NCBI RefSeq assembly: GCF_900156095.1
Contig: NZ_FTMJ01000011.1
Coordinates: forward strand, 1-64,000
Reading direction: 5' to 3'
Length of the DNA stretch: 64,000 bases
Source: Aeromonas sp. RU39B
GTDB taxonomy: Bacteria; Pseudomonadota; Gammaproteobacteria; Enterobacterales; Aeromonadaceae
Below, piece by piece: positions 63,600-64,000 of the stretch. The notes below the pieces were generated by a model that saw nothing but the letters and a program-made list of their open reading frames with translations, was not told the origin of the DNA and did not search any database. The first letter of the stretch is position 1; each line of letters begins with the position of its first letter. A program made the position numbers and the translations under genes.

Positions 63600-64000
63600 T
63601 TACTCCCCGATCGGGGCGATCAGCCAGCCCATCTTCTCTTGCATTTCGCGCGGCGACACACCGACGGACAGGCCGCGCTTGCCGCCACTGACCAGAATGC
63701 GATCAAACAATAGGGCCGACTCGTCGAGTACGGTAGGCAGGGCTTTTTTCTGTGCCAGCGGGCTGATGCCGCCCACCTTGTAGCCGGTCAGTTTCTCGGC
63801 GTCGGAAGGCTTGAGCATCTCGACCTTCTTGAGGCCGGTCGCCTTGGCCAGCTGCTTGAGGCTGCACATACCGGAAGAGGGGACGATGGCTACCACGGCC
63901 TGCTTGTCGTGATGGGCGATCAGGGTCTTGAACACCTGCTCTTCAGGCAGCCCCAACTGGCTGGCCGCGTGCTTGCCGAAGTCGTCATGGGCTTCGCAGT
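63600..64000 (-). CDS. ybaK: Cys-tRNA(Pro)/Cys-tRNA(Cys) deacylase YbaK, 5' end outside the window
   Basis: The last 132 residues are present. HDDFGKHAASQLGLPEEQVFKTLI is an N-terminal family segment; LKKVEMLKPSDAEKLTGYKVGGISPLAQKKALPTVLDESALLF and ILVSGGKRGLSVGVSP are the YbaK core with the catalytic Lys region in VFKTL and GYKVGGISP. It clears Cys from mischarged tRNA-Pro in trans. The start lies beyond 64000. The 157 bp between its stop and the FIST start shows no gene. Confidence 0.93.
   Translation of the reverse strand, partial: CEAHDDFGKHAASQLGLPEEQVFKTLIAHHDKQAVVAIVPSSGMCSLKQLAKATGLKKVEMLKPSDAEKLTGYKVGGISPLAQKKALPTVLDESALLFDRILVSGGKRGLSVGVSPREMQEKMGWLIAPIGE

Overview
The window looks like chromosome from a gammaproteobacterium, most probably Aeromonas. 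It is GC-rich with gammaproteobacterial gene content: ADP-heptose and Kdo transferases, glpG-glpE, livKHMGF, tnaC-tnaA, norR/norVW, metJ/metBL and glyQS. Energy-taxis receptors and indole-producing tryptophanase also fit. The genus is inferred from protein resemblance, not from a database search.

Layout. 1-130 is the 3' end of a 5S rRNA and its terminator, the tail of an rrn operon. 147-9.3 kb holds the lysine acetyltransferase Pat (minus strand), waaF-waaA, small proteins, a short FliL-like protein, ubiC-ubiA and glpG/glpE. 9.3-14.2 kb is the branched-chain amino-acid transporter livKHMGF. 14.6-21 kb has a PurR/RbsR-like LacI regulator, an AraC regulator followed by acetylpolyamine amidohydrolase and a PotF-like binding protein, a divergent cobalamin-adenosyltransferase-like protein and a DUF5610 protein. 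21-28 kb has trmA, a tryptophanase operon with a clear TnaC leader peptide, and a GlnHPQ-type transporter. 27.9-34.4 kb is a nitric-oxide module: NorR, three NorR half-site pairs, a sigma-54 promoter, norVW, and a possible extension (YeaR-like DUF1971 protein, methyltransferase, polyferredoxin). 34.4-39 kb has a hairpin-rich non-coding leader before a small exported protein, a chemoreceptor with a duplicated sensor module, a DUF2846 lipoprotein and an EAL protein.

39.1-41.8 kb is the accessory part. A REP-associated tyrosine transposase (RAYT) gene is followed by about 1 kb of tandem, variously truncated copies of its own 3' end and flank, then by an AT-rich orphan gene. 41.9-48.5 kb returns to core genes (glyQS, tag), a chemoreceptor-hemerythrin fusion and an OmpA-like lipoprotein. 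48.8-52.5 kb is a TAXI-type TRAP transporter. 52.5-56.6 kb is the met regulon metJ/metBL with MetJ boxes. 56.7-61.4 kb has a LysR regulator beside cidAB-like genes with a perfect CRP-type palindrome, and a MocR regulator divergent from a rhodanese-GNAT pair. 61.4-64 kb has a soluble FIST-domain chemoreceptor and a truncated ybaK.

No tRNA, CRISPR array, prophage or complete toxin-antitoxin or defence locus was recognised. The most unusual regions are the RAYT array (39.08-41.11 kb) and the structured leader (34.54-34.93 kb).
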